Source: Phoenix dactylifera
Taxonomy: Eukaryota > Streptophyta > Magnoliopsida > Arecales > Arecaceae
DNA: 64,000 nt
Assembly (NCBI RefSeq): GCF_009389715.1
Contig: NC_052407.1
Span: 868,001-932,000 of the forward strand
Direction: 5' to 3'
The notes under the pieces are model-generated. The model was not told the origin of the DNA, did no database searches, and saw only the letters and a program-made list of their open reading frames with translations. The stretch's first letter is position 1. Every line of letters begins with the position of its first letter. Positions 35,194 to 49,131 of the stretch are shown here, in pieces. Made by a program: the position numbers and the translations under genes.

Positions 35194-38100
35194 CTAGCAT
35201 TGAAGTACTTGTTCTCTTTCCAAGTCGGAGTCTGAGCCATCATCCAAGCCCTTGTATCTGTACCACTTGGCGAAGGCTAAGAAAAGAAAGAAGTTGATAA
35301 CACCAATCACAGCAATCAAGATATAAAAGAGGTCCAATCTTCCCTTGTTAAGGTCTTCAGCCAGCCAATTCTCTTTGCCGTATGCTCCAGTTGTGTTATG
35401 AACAATTGTTACCAGCAAACCACTCAAATAACTAGCGATTGCGATTCCACAGAAGAGTAGAGACCCGGCAACACTTCTCATGTTTTCAGGAAATTGTTTG
35501 TAGTAGAATTCAAGTTGGCTGACCATGTTAAAAGCCTCCGAGAGGCCCAAAAGCATGAGAGGAGCAATCAACCAGAGGCTGGACATGGATGAAACGGCGG
35601 CACCGCCGCCGCCGCCAGCCATGATCCCGACGGTCGGCAGGCGAAGCGCATACTTCCTTCTCTGATCTTCAATCACTGCAGAGATGATCATCGCAACAAC
35701 GGAGAAAATGATTCCAATTCCCATCCTCTGAAGCAATGTGATTCCTCCTTCTTTTCCAGTAAACTTTTCGAGCTTTGAGACTATGACACGATCATAAAGA
35801 GGTATCCAAATTGCGAGGGCGAGCATGGGAAAGATTGTGAAAGAAGCAGCAGGTATTTCAAAGCCACCCCTCCAAAGGTGCCTATCAGATTGGAGGGCTT
35901 GAAGGATTATGTACGTACTTTGTTGGGAAAATGCTACGTAGTAAATGATCGCCGTAGACCATATGGGAATTACTCTCAGTACGCATTTCACCTCTTCAAC
36001 TTGTTGTATGCTACATAATCTCCAAGGATTTGAAGCAAAGCCATTTGGTCCCACTTCATCTGTGTGACTTACAATCGAAGCCTTGTCAAGAAAGCTGAAG
36101 ACCATTAAAGGATATGTTAGAGCAATACTTGTTTACAAAATGCTTGATTTATATCCGCTAGTTGTAAATGGTATGCTCTAGCACTCATCAACATGAATGA
36201 ATGAAGCCTTTGATCAAACTATAGCAATCGACAATTTGTTCTATGCTGGCGATCATCAAAGTTCTTTTCATAAATTGTAGGGTGAGCAATATATATTTTT
36301 TTTTTCTGAAAAAAATGAGAAACACTTTGTTTAATATCACTAAAGAAGGGGAAAAAGATTTGCTAAACATCAGGAGGGTTTAAAAATTATAAAAAGATGG
36401 AAACCATTTACATGCAGAATGAATGAACCGCAAAGACACCCCATTTCAGATATCCCATTGCAAAATATTTCATGTATGGCACACTTCAGGAAATGTGTTT
36501 ATATAGTTATGCTTATTGGAGGCTGGTTTTACTTATATATGCATGCATATGAAGCACATGATACATAACATGTATGATTTTTTTCTTCCTTCGCTTTAGC
36601 TCTAGGACTGCATATAGTTTCAGCCGAACTTGGAGTGAGGGTAGGATCCAATTTAGGTTGCTAGCGTTCAACACCAACCCATGGATAACTTTAGCTATTG
36701 ATATACTCACCCCTTAACCAGCTAAACAGAGAATTAACTTATTTGCTAGCTATTTGATTGGTGCTCACTACCACCTTGCAAAAAGAGAATGGATGGTAAT
36801 AAAGAAACTAAAGAAAAAAAAGATGATAACGGTAGAGAAAATAAAGACCGGAGAGGCTAAAGTCAATAAAGTTACTTTAGACTTCCCACTGAAATAACTT
36901 CAGCTTTTGATACTCAACCCTTGACCAGCTAAACAGAGAAGCTATTTGATTGGTGCTCACTACCATCTTGCAAAAAGAGAATGAATGGTAATAGAGAAAC
37001 TAAAAGATAAAAAGATAAAAATGGTAGGGAAAATAAGGACCGCAGAGGCTAAAGTCAATAAAGTTACTTTAGACTTCCCACTGAAATAACTTTAACCTGT
37101 TTATCTTCCTTTTTAGACGGTTGTAGATAAGGTTATGCATGCTTTTTTTTGTCTTGTTTGGATATTTGGCCGGACAACCTTATGCTATCCCGCACCTAAC
37201 CAGTATGCAAACAGAGTCCTAACATTCCATTAACTGATCATCCATATAGTATTGTCTGGTCTATTTAAAACTACAAATATTGGTGCCTACCAGTTGGATT
37301 TCTATGTCTCCTGGGGGGTTTGGGTTGTATCTTTCCCGCGAAAGAGTGATTCACCTCCTTTTTTTTAATGATGTACGCGGTTGGATCGTGCCAAAGCCGA
37401 TACCATATCTGTGTAGACAGATGAAAGAGAGAATTCGGAGTGCATTCAGATCTATACAAGATATGATTCAGCTTGATGTTGCGAAAGAAGATCAATTCTT
37501 TTTTCGCGCGAAAGATACAGTCTGAACCCATTGCCTGGCTAGCACCTTCCACTACCCTCAGAGGAAAACAAAGTAGGCATGTTTGGCCTAGCCCACATTT
37601 GCACCACGCTCCATTGCATGTACTCAATTTTAGGCGGGCCTAAACCAACCTATAACACGAGGTCCAGAGTGACCAATTTTAGGATATCCAGGCCGTCGTG
37701 GACTTTAGGCCCATAGGTTTGGTGCCCAACCAGGTCGGGCGTTTGGCTCGGGCTTTGCTAACCTTTTCGTTAGTACCCATGGTCAACCCCTTTAGAGGAA
37801 GACATTTGTGCTTCCATTCATCAGGATTCCCGCAGCTTAACCAAGTTAGATCAGAAATCACTGTTAACTATCTCATGTAGAAAGGGATCTAAATAGTCAA
37901 GGATCACTACCTAGTATCCATTTCCTCTCTCCGAGAGAAAGTGCCTTTTTTTGGCAAGCTTATTAGAACCTTGGGCCGAGACACAAGCGAATCCCACCAA
38001 GGCACAACTCTTCTATTATCCTCACTCTAGCTGAGAAAAAAAGGATAAATAAGCAACAGAATAACAAAGCCAATAAGAAATAATTATAAGATGAAGAAAT

Positions 38101-39308
38101 AATATTGCAAGTATTATCTATCTATAGTATAAAATATTATACCAATGTGCTTAGGGAGGGTTTCTACTATGCTTACTTGAACTGGTTAGTGTACGGAAGC
38201 TTGGAGACGAGAGAGCTGGCATGGGGAGGGTTGAAGAGAGACTTCTCTGGTTCCGCGGGCAGCTTCAGCCCTCGCTTTCTAAATGCCACCACCAAGACTT
38301 GGGCAATGCTGGTAAAGGGACTCCCCTCCGGCTTCACCTTCACGTAGATCTTTGACCCCGAGTAGAAGAAGGCGCAAGCCAAGAACATGAGGACGGTGGG
38401 GATGGCAAAGCCCCAGGCCCAGCTGACTTCGCTCTGGATGTAGATGATGATGGTGGAGGAGACTGCCACGGCTAGGGTGAAGGTGAAGTAGTACCAGTTG
38501 AAGAAGCTGTTGATGCCCTTCTTGCCCGCCCCTGTATTGGGATCAAACTGGTCTGCGCCGAAGGACAAGTTGCACGGCCGAATGCCTCCCGCACCGATCA
38601 CAAGGAAGGCGAAGCCGACGAGCAGGATGGCCAACTGCAATGTTGTTGGGCCCGTGCATGGTTCGCCTTGGGTGCAAGGGGCAGGATGCAATTCAGAGAT
38701 TGCAGCTGTGAGGGTGACGACGAGCATGCCCTAAGGAAGGCAATTACGATGCTAAGATTTTGGCAAATAAAACAGGATGGAATTTTTTTCCAATATTTGG
38801 CTAAAAAAATGTCGTAAAGAAGTGTTAATTAGTAGTAAGCAATCTAATGTTCATGAATGTGACTCTTAGAGTTCTATAAATTTATTTAATAGTTATATTT
38901 TTTAAATTATAATGGTACATTTATATAAGGATATATGAAGGGTCATAATTGTATCCGTATAAATTTACTCTTGTAATCCTTCATCTAGTAAGTGGGGCAA
39001 AGAGATCAATTTTATTGTAACCTAGCTTCTGTAATTAAATTTTGAGTATTTGTTGCTTGTTCAATTTATTCTTCTCCTTGTATATTTAATTTGGTCCTAC
39101 CACTGCACATTTAGTGTCCAATTTTTTTGTTATTTAGTTTGGTCCTGGCACTGCGCATTTAGTCTGCAATTTTTTTAGATCTTGAGTACCTATTTAGTCT
39201 GCAATGTCTGGCTGCACATTTGAAATTATTTTCTTACACCTTACACGAAATGTGCGTGTGTGAGTGTGCGTGCATGTGTGTGCGTGCACGCGTGTACCCT
39301 TAGAAAGA

Positions 39309-39340
<32 letters not shown>

Positions 39341-40654
39341 GGTAAGAAAGATACTTTAATAACTTAAAAAGTCACCTAACTGTCCTAAATGAAGAAAGAA
39401 AAACAAGTCAATCGACGGGTATTATATTTTTGTGCTTATTAATTGCTTCCTTTGAATCGGTGTCATGAATTGTGCCGTGCAACGAAGCAAAGTGATTGGT
39501 GGAGGATACCTGAGTAACTCTTTTGCATGACTTTTCTGAGCTACCATATTATTGCTCATGTGCCAATTATGGACAGGTTAGCTTAAACTCAGTACAAAAA
39601 ATAAAATTTAAAACTAAAAATAAAATAAAGTGTCATAGGAGATACAAATTTAAGTGCATATCAAGAGTTCAAATTTCAAAGCTAGAAATTTATCATAAAC
39701 AAATTATCTTTTCTTCTATACCCTTGGAGGATAGTTGCAAGATGAATTAATGTTTGGGAATAACTAATTAAGTTCCCGGATAATGAAAAAATCTGGACAC
39801 ATCTACATATGTCGACTCCTGCTTCCTACTTTTGTGTATCTTAAGCATGGATTAGATCCAAAGCCTGTAGAATGACTTGATGATCCAGCGCCACTTAAGC
39901 TGCATGTCACACCACCGATACGTGCAGAACATTACATGCACATAGATATCTCACTTGTTATATACGCATTAGATGATCAAACTATCCACTAAGCATTAGA
40001 AAAAACTTCCTTTTCCTTATTCCCGAACTCTTAGTTTTGGGATGATGCTAATAGTATTAAAAAAAAAAACTTCCTAAAGTTGGAATATATGGAGCAAAGA
40101 ATTATCCAAGTTCAACGCGAGGATATTGAGATATATGGATTGCATGATGGATCGATGCCGGAGATCATTGGGACTGGCAGCTACTTTGCTAATCCACCAC
40201 CTAAAAGAAGAAACAAGCGTATAGGAGGGAAGTACATACCATCAAGGAAGCAATACACGCAAATCCCAAGGTGGTGTAGCGGCCCAAGTTTGAATCTGCA
40301 ATGAAGGCCCCAATAACGGTGGCCAAGTTTGTAGTCCCGTTGAACACGTTGAGGGTGGTAGCCGCGGTGACGCTCTTCAGGTGGAATATGGTGGTGAGAT
40401 AGACCAGCAGATTCGACGCTATCCCGATGCTCCCAAGCTTCTCGAATGTCTCGTTCCCTGCTCCCATTTCCCCATTCCTGTCACTCTCTAAAACCAATCT
40501 GCAATCCAAGTGAAGGTTTCTTCATATATTTGAATCTCGTACCTATGACATAAGGCATTGCTTTCCAGCCTCTGTACTTGACTTGAGGCTCCACTGCTGT
40601 GCCGTTCTCTGATTCTTCCATTGCTTCTAGATCTCCTCCAGTGGCTGCCGCCAT
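35194..40654 (-). CDS. NRT1/PTR family transporter, NPF2-type, copy 2 (594 aa)
   Basis: Exons are 40543-40654, 40240-40457, 38177-38730 and 35194-36094 (1785 nt, all GT-AG). The start [14 protein letters not shown] lies just downstream of a CT/GA-rich leader. ExxEK is present at residues 40-44 (ETFEK), the NPF2-type variant of ExxER. Other signatures: [89 protein letters not shown]. It should be a proton-coupled plasma- or vacuolar-membrane carrier of the nitrate/peptide family with 12 helices; the closest annotated proteins are probably NPF2.11-like. It is very similar to copy 3 in every exon, so the pair is a local duplication. Intron 3 (36095-38176) holds a MITE and a tandem repeat. Confidence 0.94.
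36682..37092. repeat. Tandem duplication, ~200-bp unit
   Basis: 36682-36890 and 36895-37092 share ccagctaaacagagaa, tatttgattggtgctcacta, gcaaaaagagaatg and aggctaaagtcaataaagtt in the same order. It is in intron 3 of transporter copy 2. Confidence 0.88.
37328..37523. mobile_element. MITE related to the Mutator-like MITE at 22878
   Basis: Inverted ends tgtatctttcccgcgaaaga and (reverse complement of the right end) tgtatctttcgcgcgaaaaa match the family at 22878-23095. Internal sequence differs and I find no perfect 9-bp duplication. It lies in intron 3 of transporter copy 2. Confidence 0.65.
39311..39340. repeat. Poly(T) run (~30 nt)
   Basis: Homopolymer run in intron 2 of transporter copy 2, next to a TG/CG-rich run at about 39246-39296. 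Confidence 0.9.
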
Positions 40655-40686
40655 CTTTCCTGACCCTCTCTCCCTTTGGGGAGAGG

Positions 40687-40687
<1 letters not shown>

Positions 40688-40720
<33 letters not shown>
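40688..40720. repeat. GA/CT microsatellite in the leader of transporter copy 2
   Basis: About 16 GA units (CT on the coding strand), 35-65 bp upstream of the ATG at 40654, with more GA and GGGA repeats at about 40787-40820. Pyrimidine-rich CT runs are common in plant 5' leaders. Confidence 0.9.
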
Positions 40721-40724
<4 letters not shown>

Positions 40725-42168
40725 GAAGATATCTAACAGTAGTTATGGCGTTCTCTTCTAATATTAATTAATCAAGGAACTGGTTAGAGAGAGAGAGAGG
40801 AAGGGAGGGAGGGAGGGAGAGCCAAGTTTTTTTGATTCTTTTTTTTTGGGACTAAAACATACGTACGCATTAAGTTACGTTAGTAGCTGCATGGGATAAG
40901 TGGAAGAACGACCGGTAAAGCGGGCGTTGTGGTGCATGGGCGCCGCGTGGCACAAGGCAGTCCCAGGCGGCAGTTACATGGTGCCTGGTCTAATGCTCGT
41001 CCCGGCTATCCGCGCGCGCTGTTGTTGCTCCTTAGGGCTGACGGAAGTAGAGATCCGTTGCCCTTCGTCCTCCCTGTCCCTGTGGATCCGGTTTACGTGG
41101 GTCGACTTAAGAGACGCAGCTTTTCCTTAAGAATGGTCCGACGACAGCTTAACAGAGAATTTAAAGAAAAATCAAATCATAATATTTTGGTGTTCATGTT
41201 TGTGCGAAAAGATTCACCTCCTTTGACATGAATCTACTATTAGATCATGCGATAGTCATTTTAGATTTAGCGGCTCAATACATTTAGGGGGCTTAACGTG
41301 AACTCAAATGTCTCAACATAAATATATTCAAAGCCTCAATACATAAATAAAGAAAGAGTAAATGAATTTCTTTATATAAGAGATACGTTCCAACATAAAT
41401 AAAGATACGTAACATTTGAAGCCCCCAAATACAGGATTGGAGGCCTCAATGCATTTGAATGCTCATCCTGGAACTCATTATAATAAATGCATTGGAGAGC
41501 CGAAGCCTTAGGCGGGTTGAGCCGGCCCTGCTCCCAGCCGAGTTGGTTCGACAATTTCCCCAATGGTCTCTCTTTTCCTTTTTTTTTTTTTTTTTTTTTG
41601 AGATTAATGGAGCAGAGACTAGGTCCCACTAAATTATAGTGAAAGAAGTGTTAGGCCCGGCCCAAGCGCTTGGCCCGATTTCACCATCGAAACGGCCCAA
41701 CTGCCCTGCTTTCCCCAGTTTGAATCGAAGGAGACCGGCTCTGTCTTCTTCCCGACTCTCCCGGAGGACACCCACTGTCTCTATGGAGTACATGTTTTAC
41801 GAATGGCAACAAAGAATGTTACTATATATCTGTCAGCAAAATTTCCGAATAATACGTTTTTTCCCTTCAGATTGCCTTCATTCACAAGAAAAAAAAAATA
41901 TCCGGAAAATTACAAGGAAACATATGAATGGCTTGCTAACATTACAAAAAAAAAAACTAACATTTTGCAAGATGGGTTTAATGACCATTCCATAAAATGT
42001 TCTTCTGACCTTCAAAACACGTACAAGGAATGCAACAGAGCATGGCTAGCTACCATACAAATGTGCATAAAAGAATTTAAAAGAAGCCCCGTCGGTCCGT
42101 TTCATTTATGTCCTTACCAAAGTTGTAACGATTAAAATACAGTATAACAACAAAAATAATCTTCATCT
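40721..42168. other. Intergenic between transporter copies 2 and 3
   Basis: It should hold the promoter of copy 2 and the 3' UTR of copy 3. A GC-rich stretch lies at about 40905-41110 and a T run at 41580. No additional gene recognised. Confidence 0.6.
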
Positions 42169-45100
42169 CTAAGTGTTCATTGAAGCAGGAGAAGGTTTTA
42201 ATTTGGCTTTCTCCAAGGCAATCTCCGAGACTTCTTCTAGGCCTTTGTATCTGTACCACTTGGCACAAACAATGAAAACCATGAAGTTGAGAACTCCAAT
42301 TATAGCAATCAAGAAGTAAAAATAGTCCAATCTTCCCTTGTTTAGATCCCCGGCTAACCAATTTTCTTTCCCATTGTGACCAGTTACTCGATGAACTAAT
42401 GTCACCATGAAACCGCTCAAGTAATTAGCGCATGCAATACCACTTAAGAGCAGACCCCCAGCAACACTTCTCATGTTCTCAGGAAATTCCTTGTAGTAAA
42501 ACTCAATTTGACTGATCAAATTAAAAGCCTCAGCAAGACCCAAAAGCACAAGCTGAGGCACCAACCAAAAGCTAGACATGGATGAGATGGCACCGGCGCC
42601 GGGCAATGTACTCCCAAGGATCGGCCGACGAAGGGCGTAACTCCTCCTCCGTTCTTCGACAAATCCAGAGATGATCATAGCGACTATGGAGAGAATGATT
42701 CCAACTCCCATCCTTTGCAGTAGCGTCAAGCCCCCTTCTCTCCCAGTAATTCTTCGAAGTCGTGGGACTAAAATGCGGTCGTAAATAGGTACCCAAATTG
42801 TTAAGGCTAGCATGGCAAATACAGTGATAGAAGCGGCTGGTATTTGAAATTTGCTCCTCCCAAAATGCCTATCAGCTTGAAGGGCTTGAAAGATCACATA
42901 AGTTGTTTCTTGGACGATTGCAAGGTAGAAGATGATGCCTGTAGACCATATGGGAATGATTCTTGCGAGACATTTTACCTCTTCAACTTGTTGGATACTG
43001 CATAATCTCCACAGATTTGCAGCATAGCCATTTGGCTTGATTTCGTCTGCAGGAGTTACGATTGCAGCCTTGTCAAGAAACCTGACACCATAAAACGCTG
43101 CATAAGGTAGCGATTAAAAGGGTAAAAAGTGCAACAAGATCAATGAGGCTCACTGTAGCCTAAAACTCATTCAAATATGACAACCGATCCACCTCATAAT
43201 AATTTTACAAATATCAAGGAACTATATAGTGTTGCTGGGTTGAGCGAAATGGAAGAAACTCCTCAGCAGAATAAGCTTTTCTTATGCTGGTGGTAGCAAT
43301 TGTGTAGTGTTGCTGGGAGGAATTAAAAGAACTCTAGGATGTTCCTCAATAAAAGCTCGACGGAAGAAAAAGGGTTTTGCAAGATAATGCATAACTCTAG
43401 AATGTTCCTCAACAAAAGCTTGACGGAACAAAAGGTATTTTGGAGTTAGTCTGCTCTTCAAAAAATAACACAATTCTATCTTTTTGTTTTTATTCTAACA
43501 AATTGCTATCTTCTTTGCTTTCTCATGGGTTTGTTTAGTTACAGCTGGGACCTACAGTTCCGATCTAGCAGACTCTCTACTTCCTATAACTCATTCTCTC
43601 TGTAATTACCAATTCTTTTAATAAAGTCTTGGGTGGCTTTTGCCTCTCTTAGCATTTATTTATTTTTTTTGTTTTAACAAATATCTGTAAACATCTGAAT
43701 TACATGTGTGCATGATGTCTGCGCATAGACAAAATTAAAGAAGAGGTAGATCGATAATTATGTTTACCTAAATTGGTCGGTGTGGGGAAGCTTGGTGACG
43801 AGAGAACTAAGATGAGGAGGGTTGAAGAGGGATATCTTGGGGTCAGCAGGTAGCTCCAGCCCTCGTTTTCTAAATGCTGCTATCAAGACTTGAACAATGC
43901 TGGTGAAAGGGCTTCCCTCAGGCCTTACCTTGACGTAGAGCCTGGTCCCCAGAAAGAAGAGGACGCAGGAGAAGAACATGAGGATGGTGGGGATGCCCAG
44001 GCCCAGTGCCCAGCTCACGTTGCTCTGGACGTAGATGATGAACGTGGAGGCGACCATCATGGCCATCGTAAAGCTGAAGTAGTACCAATTGAAGAAGCTG
44101 TCGATGCCTCTCCTTCCAGACTCCGTATGGGGGTCGAACTGGTCGGCGCCGAACGGTAGGTTGCATGGCCGAATTCCTCCGGCGCCGATTACCAGGAACA
44201 TAAAGCTAGAAAGGAGCACTGCAAGCTGGGCTGCCGAGGGACCCGAGCATGATTCGCCTTGCAAGCATTGAGGAGGGTGCAGCTTGGAAATTGCAGCAGT
44301 CAAGGTAAGGATCACCATGCCCTACAATAAATAACTTTGTTAAATAACATGATTTCTCCATTATTTTTTCTTGGTCATTATCTCCATCTCCTTTATGTTG
44401 TGATTGCTTCCATCTTTAGATAAATATATAGAAAGATTTAGCAATTAATTCTTGCAGGTCCAGTCATTTTAGATTTGGTTCGACTAAGTTTTTTGTTATT
44501 GTGGTTGTTGCTTTGGAATAGAGAGAAGAACAAGTTAAATACACCAAGCAAAATTAGAGATATATTCAGTAAATTATATGTTATCAAAAACTTAAATTAG
44601 ATTAGAAGATAATAATTAATCATTCATACTACACTCGCATGTGTCAAAATCTCTAACATCAACTTATAATGATGCTATTTATTGTTTTGTCCTATACATA
44701 CTTATGTTCTAATTAAGGGACGTGACAGAAATATATTGCTCATTTAATTGTTTAGTCCTAACAACCCAAGAGACCGTTTTGCTATAAAAAAATAAAAAAG
44801 TAAACCCAAGAGAGGATGGATGGCATTCATGGAAAGTAGAACATGAGCACAAGATCCAATAGAGTATATATTTGAATATAGATGACTCACATGCTCAGTT
44901 TCTGCAGCTTCTAAGGTGAAGGGAACGAGCAAGGCTTGGAGTACCTAGGCTGTGGTTTGGTCACCATTCACACAATTGAGGTGTTCAACCAAGGCTTCAG
45001 CTGAAGCCAGATGAGTATTATCTTAGTAATCCAAGCCTAGATGTATATACCTTTAGGAAGCTGCAAGTGTGACTAGCTATATATCTAGAAGCATTAAATA

Positions 45101-45840
45101 TAGCTTATAAAGCTCAAGTTGTTTTTTAAAAAGGTTTGCCGAGCGTGCTAATTGACGTAGATTAAGAAACTTCTCCGCAATGCAAGCCTCATGGATCTAA
45201 GGGGAGATTACGATGTATGTAGGCATAGTTTATTAACAGCTACATGTACACGTAGCTTGAAGGAACTAAGCATCAATATGTTCACAAAAATGAAGGAAAA
45301 GGGGCAGAATTCTATCAATTACCAAAAGAAAAACAAAACAAAACACACACGGAGGGAGAGAAAGAGAGAGAGACGGATTAGAGCGAAGTACCAGTAAGGA
45401 AGAAATAGTAGCAAACGCCAAAGTGGTGTAACGGCCGAAGTAAGTGTCTGAGAGGAAAGCCCCAAGAAGGGGAGTTAAATTAGTAGTTCCATTGAAGATA
45501 TTGAGGGTGGTGGCCGCAGTGACGCTGTTCATGTGGAAGACGGTGGTGAGGTAGACCAGTAGGTTCGCCGACGTGCCGATGGTCCCCAGCTTCTCGAATG
45601 TCTCATTTCCTGCTCTCATATATTTTCCACCTCATTTCGATCAATTGATGAACAAGAGAAAGCAGCTACTGAAGGAAGAAAAAAAAAAAAAAAAGGAATC
45701 AAAGCTAAGTGTTTAGAGAGTATGCAGTACTGGATACCTATGACATATGGCATCACTTTCCATCCCCTGTACTTGATTACTGGCTCCGCTGCTCTGCCGT
45801 TCTCTAATTTCTCCATTTCCTGGGCCTTCTCTCCTGCCAT
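42169..45840 (-). CDS. NRT1/PTR family transporter, NPF2-type, copy 3 (595 aa)
   Basis: Exons are 45738-45840, 45392-45609, 43768-44321 and 42169-43081 (1788 nt, all GT-AG). I chose [14 protein letters not shown] as the start; no in-frame ATG precedes it nearby. ExxEK is at residues 37-41. Signatures: [111 protein letters not shown]. All helices expected of the family appear present and no break is seen, so it should be functional. Exons 2 and 3 have exactly the same lengths as in copy 2 (218 and 554 nt), supporting a recent tandem duplication. The substrate is not determinable from sequence; nitrate or another NPF2 substrate is likely. Confidence 0.94.
43328..43435. repeat. Short tandem duplication, ~65-bp unit
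   Basis: ctaggatgttcctcaataaa at 43331 and ctagaatgttcctcaacaaa at 43396 start two related units. It is in intron 3 of transporter copy 3. Confidence 0.7.
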
Positions 45841-48800
45841 TGCCGACAATTCTCTTCTCAACTCTCTCTCACTCTGTCCTCTTTCTCTCCCTCCGCCCGC
45901 CAGCCTTTTTGTTTCATTAACGGGGGAGAGGAGGAATTATTATTTATTAGATGGACCAGATCCAAAAAACCAGTCCAAATCCGAAGGCAGGTGGAAGATG
46001 GTTGATAGGATGAATTCTAGTTCTTATTTCGATCTTGAATTGTTTATATGTAAGGGAGGTAAGGTAGTGAGTAACTGTTGGACTGGTCCACTATTGGGTC
46101 CATTTCATAATTCCTCGCACAATGGGAGCAGGTGGGAATCCGACTGTAGCCATGTGCACTTCTATTATTTCTTTTAAGAAACTTGGCTCAAGGTCCACTT
46201 CCACGTCAGCAAGAGAACCTAATAATTGAGGTGGGTGGGCTCGTGCAGGGTTGTTAATCTATTTAAGGTTTGGTAAATTTTTTTTTATAGATACTAACCA
46301 TTTCTGATATTAAATTTTAAACTTTTAAATTATGAAGGGGAAAAAGGATATTTTGCAGAGAGGGTGTGTGAGAGAAAAGTGATACTATGGAGGGTTTAGT
46401 AAAAGAACTTTGACTAGGATACACCATTTTGATATTGAATTTTATACTGATGCTATATTAGTACTGTATCGATATTGTATAGTGTATGGCATCTTTTCGA
46501 TGTATCGAATGGTTTTGTACCGAGTACTAGTACTGAATCAGTATAATGAAGTGCAGGATGTATCATCGGATTTAGCTCGATATGGCGAATGCTAATTTTG
46601 AGTGAGAAAAAGAACGCAAAATATGAGTATGAGATACATGGATGTGCAAGAGCTCTCGGGGGATGGAGTATTTTTAAGACAAGATTTTTCTCATATTTGG
46701 CAGATAAGTCTTTCTAAATCATGACTCTCTAATTTGATTATGCTAAAGTCTTTTCTAGAGCCCTTTCCTTCTTTTTTTTTTTTTCTTTCTTTTTTCTTTT
46801 TTTTTTTTTTTTCATCGCACCACCTTCACCCCCACCAGCCAGCTGCCAAGCACGCCATTCCTTCCGATTTTTTTCCATCCTGATCCCATTTAAATGCCCA
46901 TTATATTCCATTTTTGGATCCAATCTGTCTACAATACAAAACCGATTTTTCGACGCGGGAAGACGGTGGAGAAATAATAACATGGCGGATCGCTTACTAC
47001 TAGGTTGGATCGGATGTCAACCTGTGGAGGCATCATTTGTGACTATTGGACAAATTCCTGGAGCGTACAAAAAAGTGGGTCATGTCACCATCCAATGCTC
47101 ATTATCTCAACAAGACTTCCTGGTGTTGATGGAATCCAATTAGATTATTAAATTCCTACGATCAACTACTAAAGCTCTTGGGCATAAAAAAAACATTTTG
47201 ATAGAATAAAGTATGTCTCTCAGTGGATAACAGATTGCCGTTCCTGGAAAAGATGGACACAGGATTACAGGAACGGGAGATCTAGCTGAAAATACTCAAC
47301 TTTGGACTCTTTTGTCATGAGAGGTTTTCGAAAGTGCTAAAATAAATCAAGGTCTAGACCAGAACTCTGCAACTCAAAGTTATGTTGCGTGAAATTGGAC
47401 TTCGATGTAGTTGCCAAAACAGAAGTCTTCCTCAGATTATGGCAAACATGTCATTCTAGAAGCCACAAAAAATTATTTTTTTCTCAAAGAACGCAAATGA
47501 TTCTCCAGAGGTGGTTGTGCAGATAGATGGATTGCTAATTGCTTGCAAGAGCATCATCAAGACAGACACAGATTCAATGATCTACTGGTGGAAGTAGGCC
47601 CAACTAGAGTATCTGCTGGCTTCAGGATTGTTTAACAACCATTAGTGGGTGCAACAACAGGGCGATTTCATGCCAAGCTTCAAAATTCTCAAGCCAATGC
47701 AAATCACCCACTTCTTCAAACAGGTGAATCCCATAATTGATAAATTATTCCATGAAGAAAAGGTTATTCATCTCGACTTCAAATTCAATTTTCTTAGTTA
47801 GATATTCTCAGCATCAGGTGATGTACTACTTAATACACAGTATCAAGTAACTAACTGTTAGTTATCATACACTTATCCACCAAAAAAGAGGAAAAAAAAG
47901 AATCCCAGCTCGAATCCTTTTCCCCTCCTGTATTGGTCAAAAGGCTATGCCTTTACTAAATGCTGAACACCTATAAAAGACTGAATAATTCTTAACATGA
48001 CAACTTATTCTTTGAGCATCTTGGCTGCAACAACCTGTCCCTAATCTCATCTATATTAAGTAGTCGATATTAAAGTTATCTGCTACCATTCATTCTCTCT
48101 TAATTGCAGTGCTAGTACACTATAGATCCTTTAAAAACTATAAACACATAACAGGTCATTTAAAAACTCCAACCTATGGAATGTTTGGTTAATGATCTTT
48201 GTCATCTCTGCCTCCCATCCAAAACCCTGTATTTTATTGCTTCTAGCAAATCAAAATTAAAATTCTCCTACAGCAGTCCTATTCTCTGATATGCTCGGCA
48301 GTGGTTAGCAGTCAGGTTATCCTTCCCAGACTTGCATCAACAATCGAGTCAAAGCTACAAGGTTATAACTCTCCTGCCTAATTTTTGTTTCATTTAGCCT
48401 ATTCCTATTATTGTATTATCTGTGCATGCCAGTATGGCTTATTTCTTTTGCCCTTATCAATAACTAGCAAGGAATTATAAGTTTTCATTTATTCTTAAAT
48501 CAAAGCTAATACATTCATTCGTGCAACCAATCAAAACAGAGATCTTACAAACGACGCTTTCTTGTGGAGGTATCACTGATCTGACATCAAATTACAGGGC
48601 TGGCCACGGATCTAGGGAAATGGAAATAGGCTGAATGGAGTGTCACCAACATAAATGTAGCACACATCGCTACATAAATTTGATCATATACGCTTGCATG
48701 TAGGATACTCTAATTCCAAAATAAATGTTATTAGAAAGAGAATTAGAGGTCAAATTGCTACTTTGACAGTTCACTTTGCAGGATATACTATTCAATGGTC

Positions 48801-49131
48801 CGAGAATTGTAAGAAAAGTTAAGGCAAAGATGCAGTAATTTGCATAATCATTAAAAAGTACATATGTTAAATTTTCTGTTGAATGCTTGAAAACAACAGC
48901 TACTGCTGCTTACAAATATTGAACGACAGGCTGCAATAACTCATAGGTGGAATGGGGTGCTTGAGGTGAAAATTTCATCTAAACCCAATGGCTTGGCCAT
49001 CATCCCCATGTTCTTAACTTAATGACCTTAATAACACTGATTATCTGCTTCAGTATGTTCGGCTGCTGTATATCATCTTCCCACCTATGGCTTCTGAAAT
49101 TCAGCAGATCATTTGACAGGACACTGACCCT
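45841..49131. other. Intergenic upstream of transporter copy 3, no gene recognised
   Basis: The proximal part (45841-46110) is the likely promoter of copy 3 and contains ccagtccaa/ttggactgg inverted motifs. A T/C-rich run lies at 46770-46815. From 47000 to 49131 I see no exon, repeat family or RNA gene I can support; part of it is probably the 3' UTR of the next gene. Confidence 0.55.
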
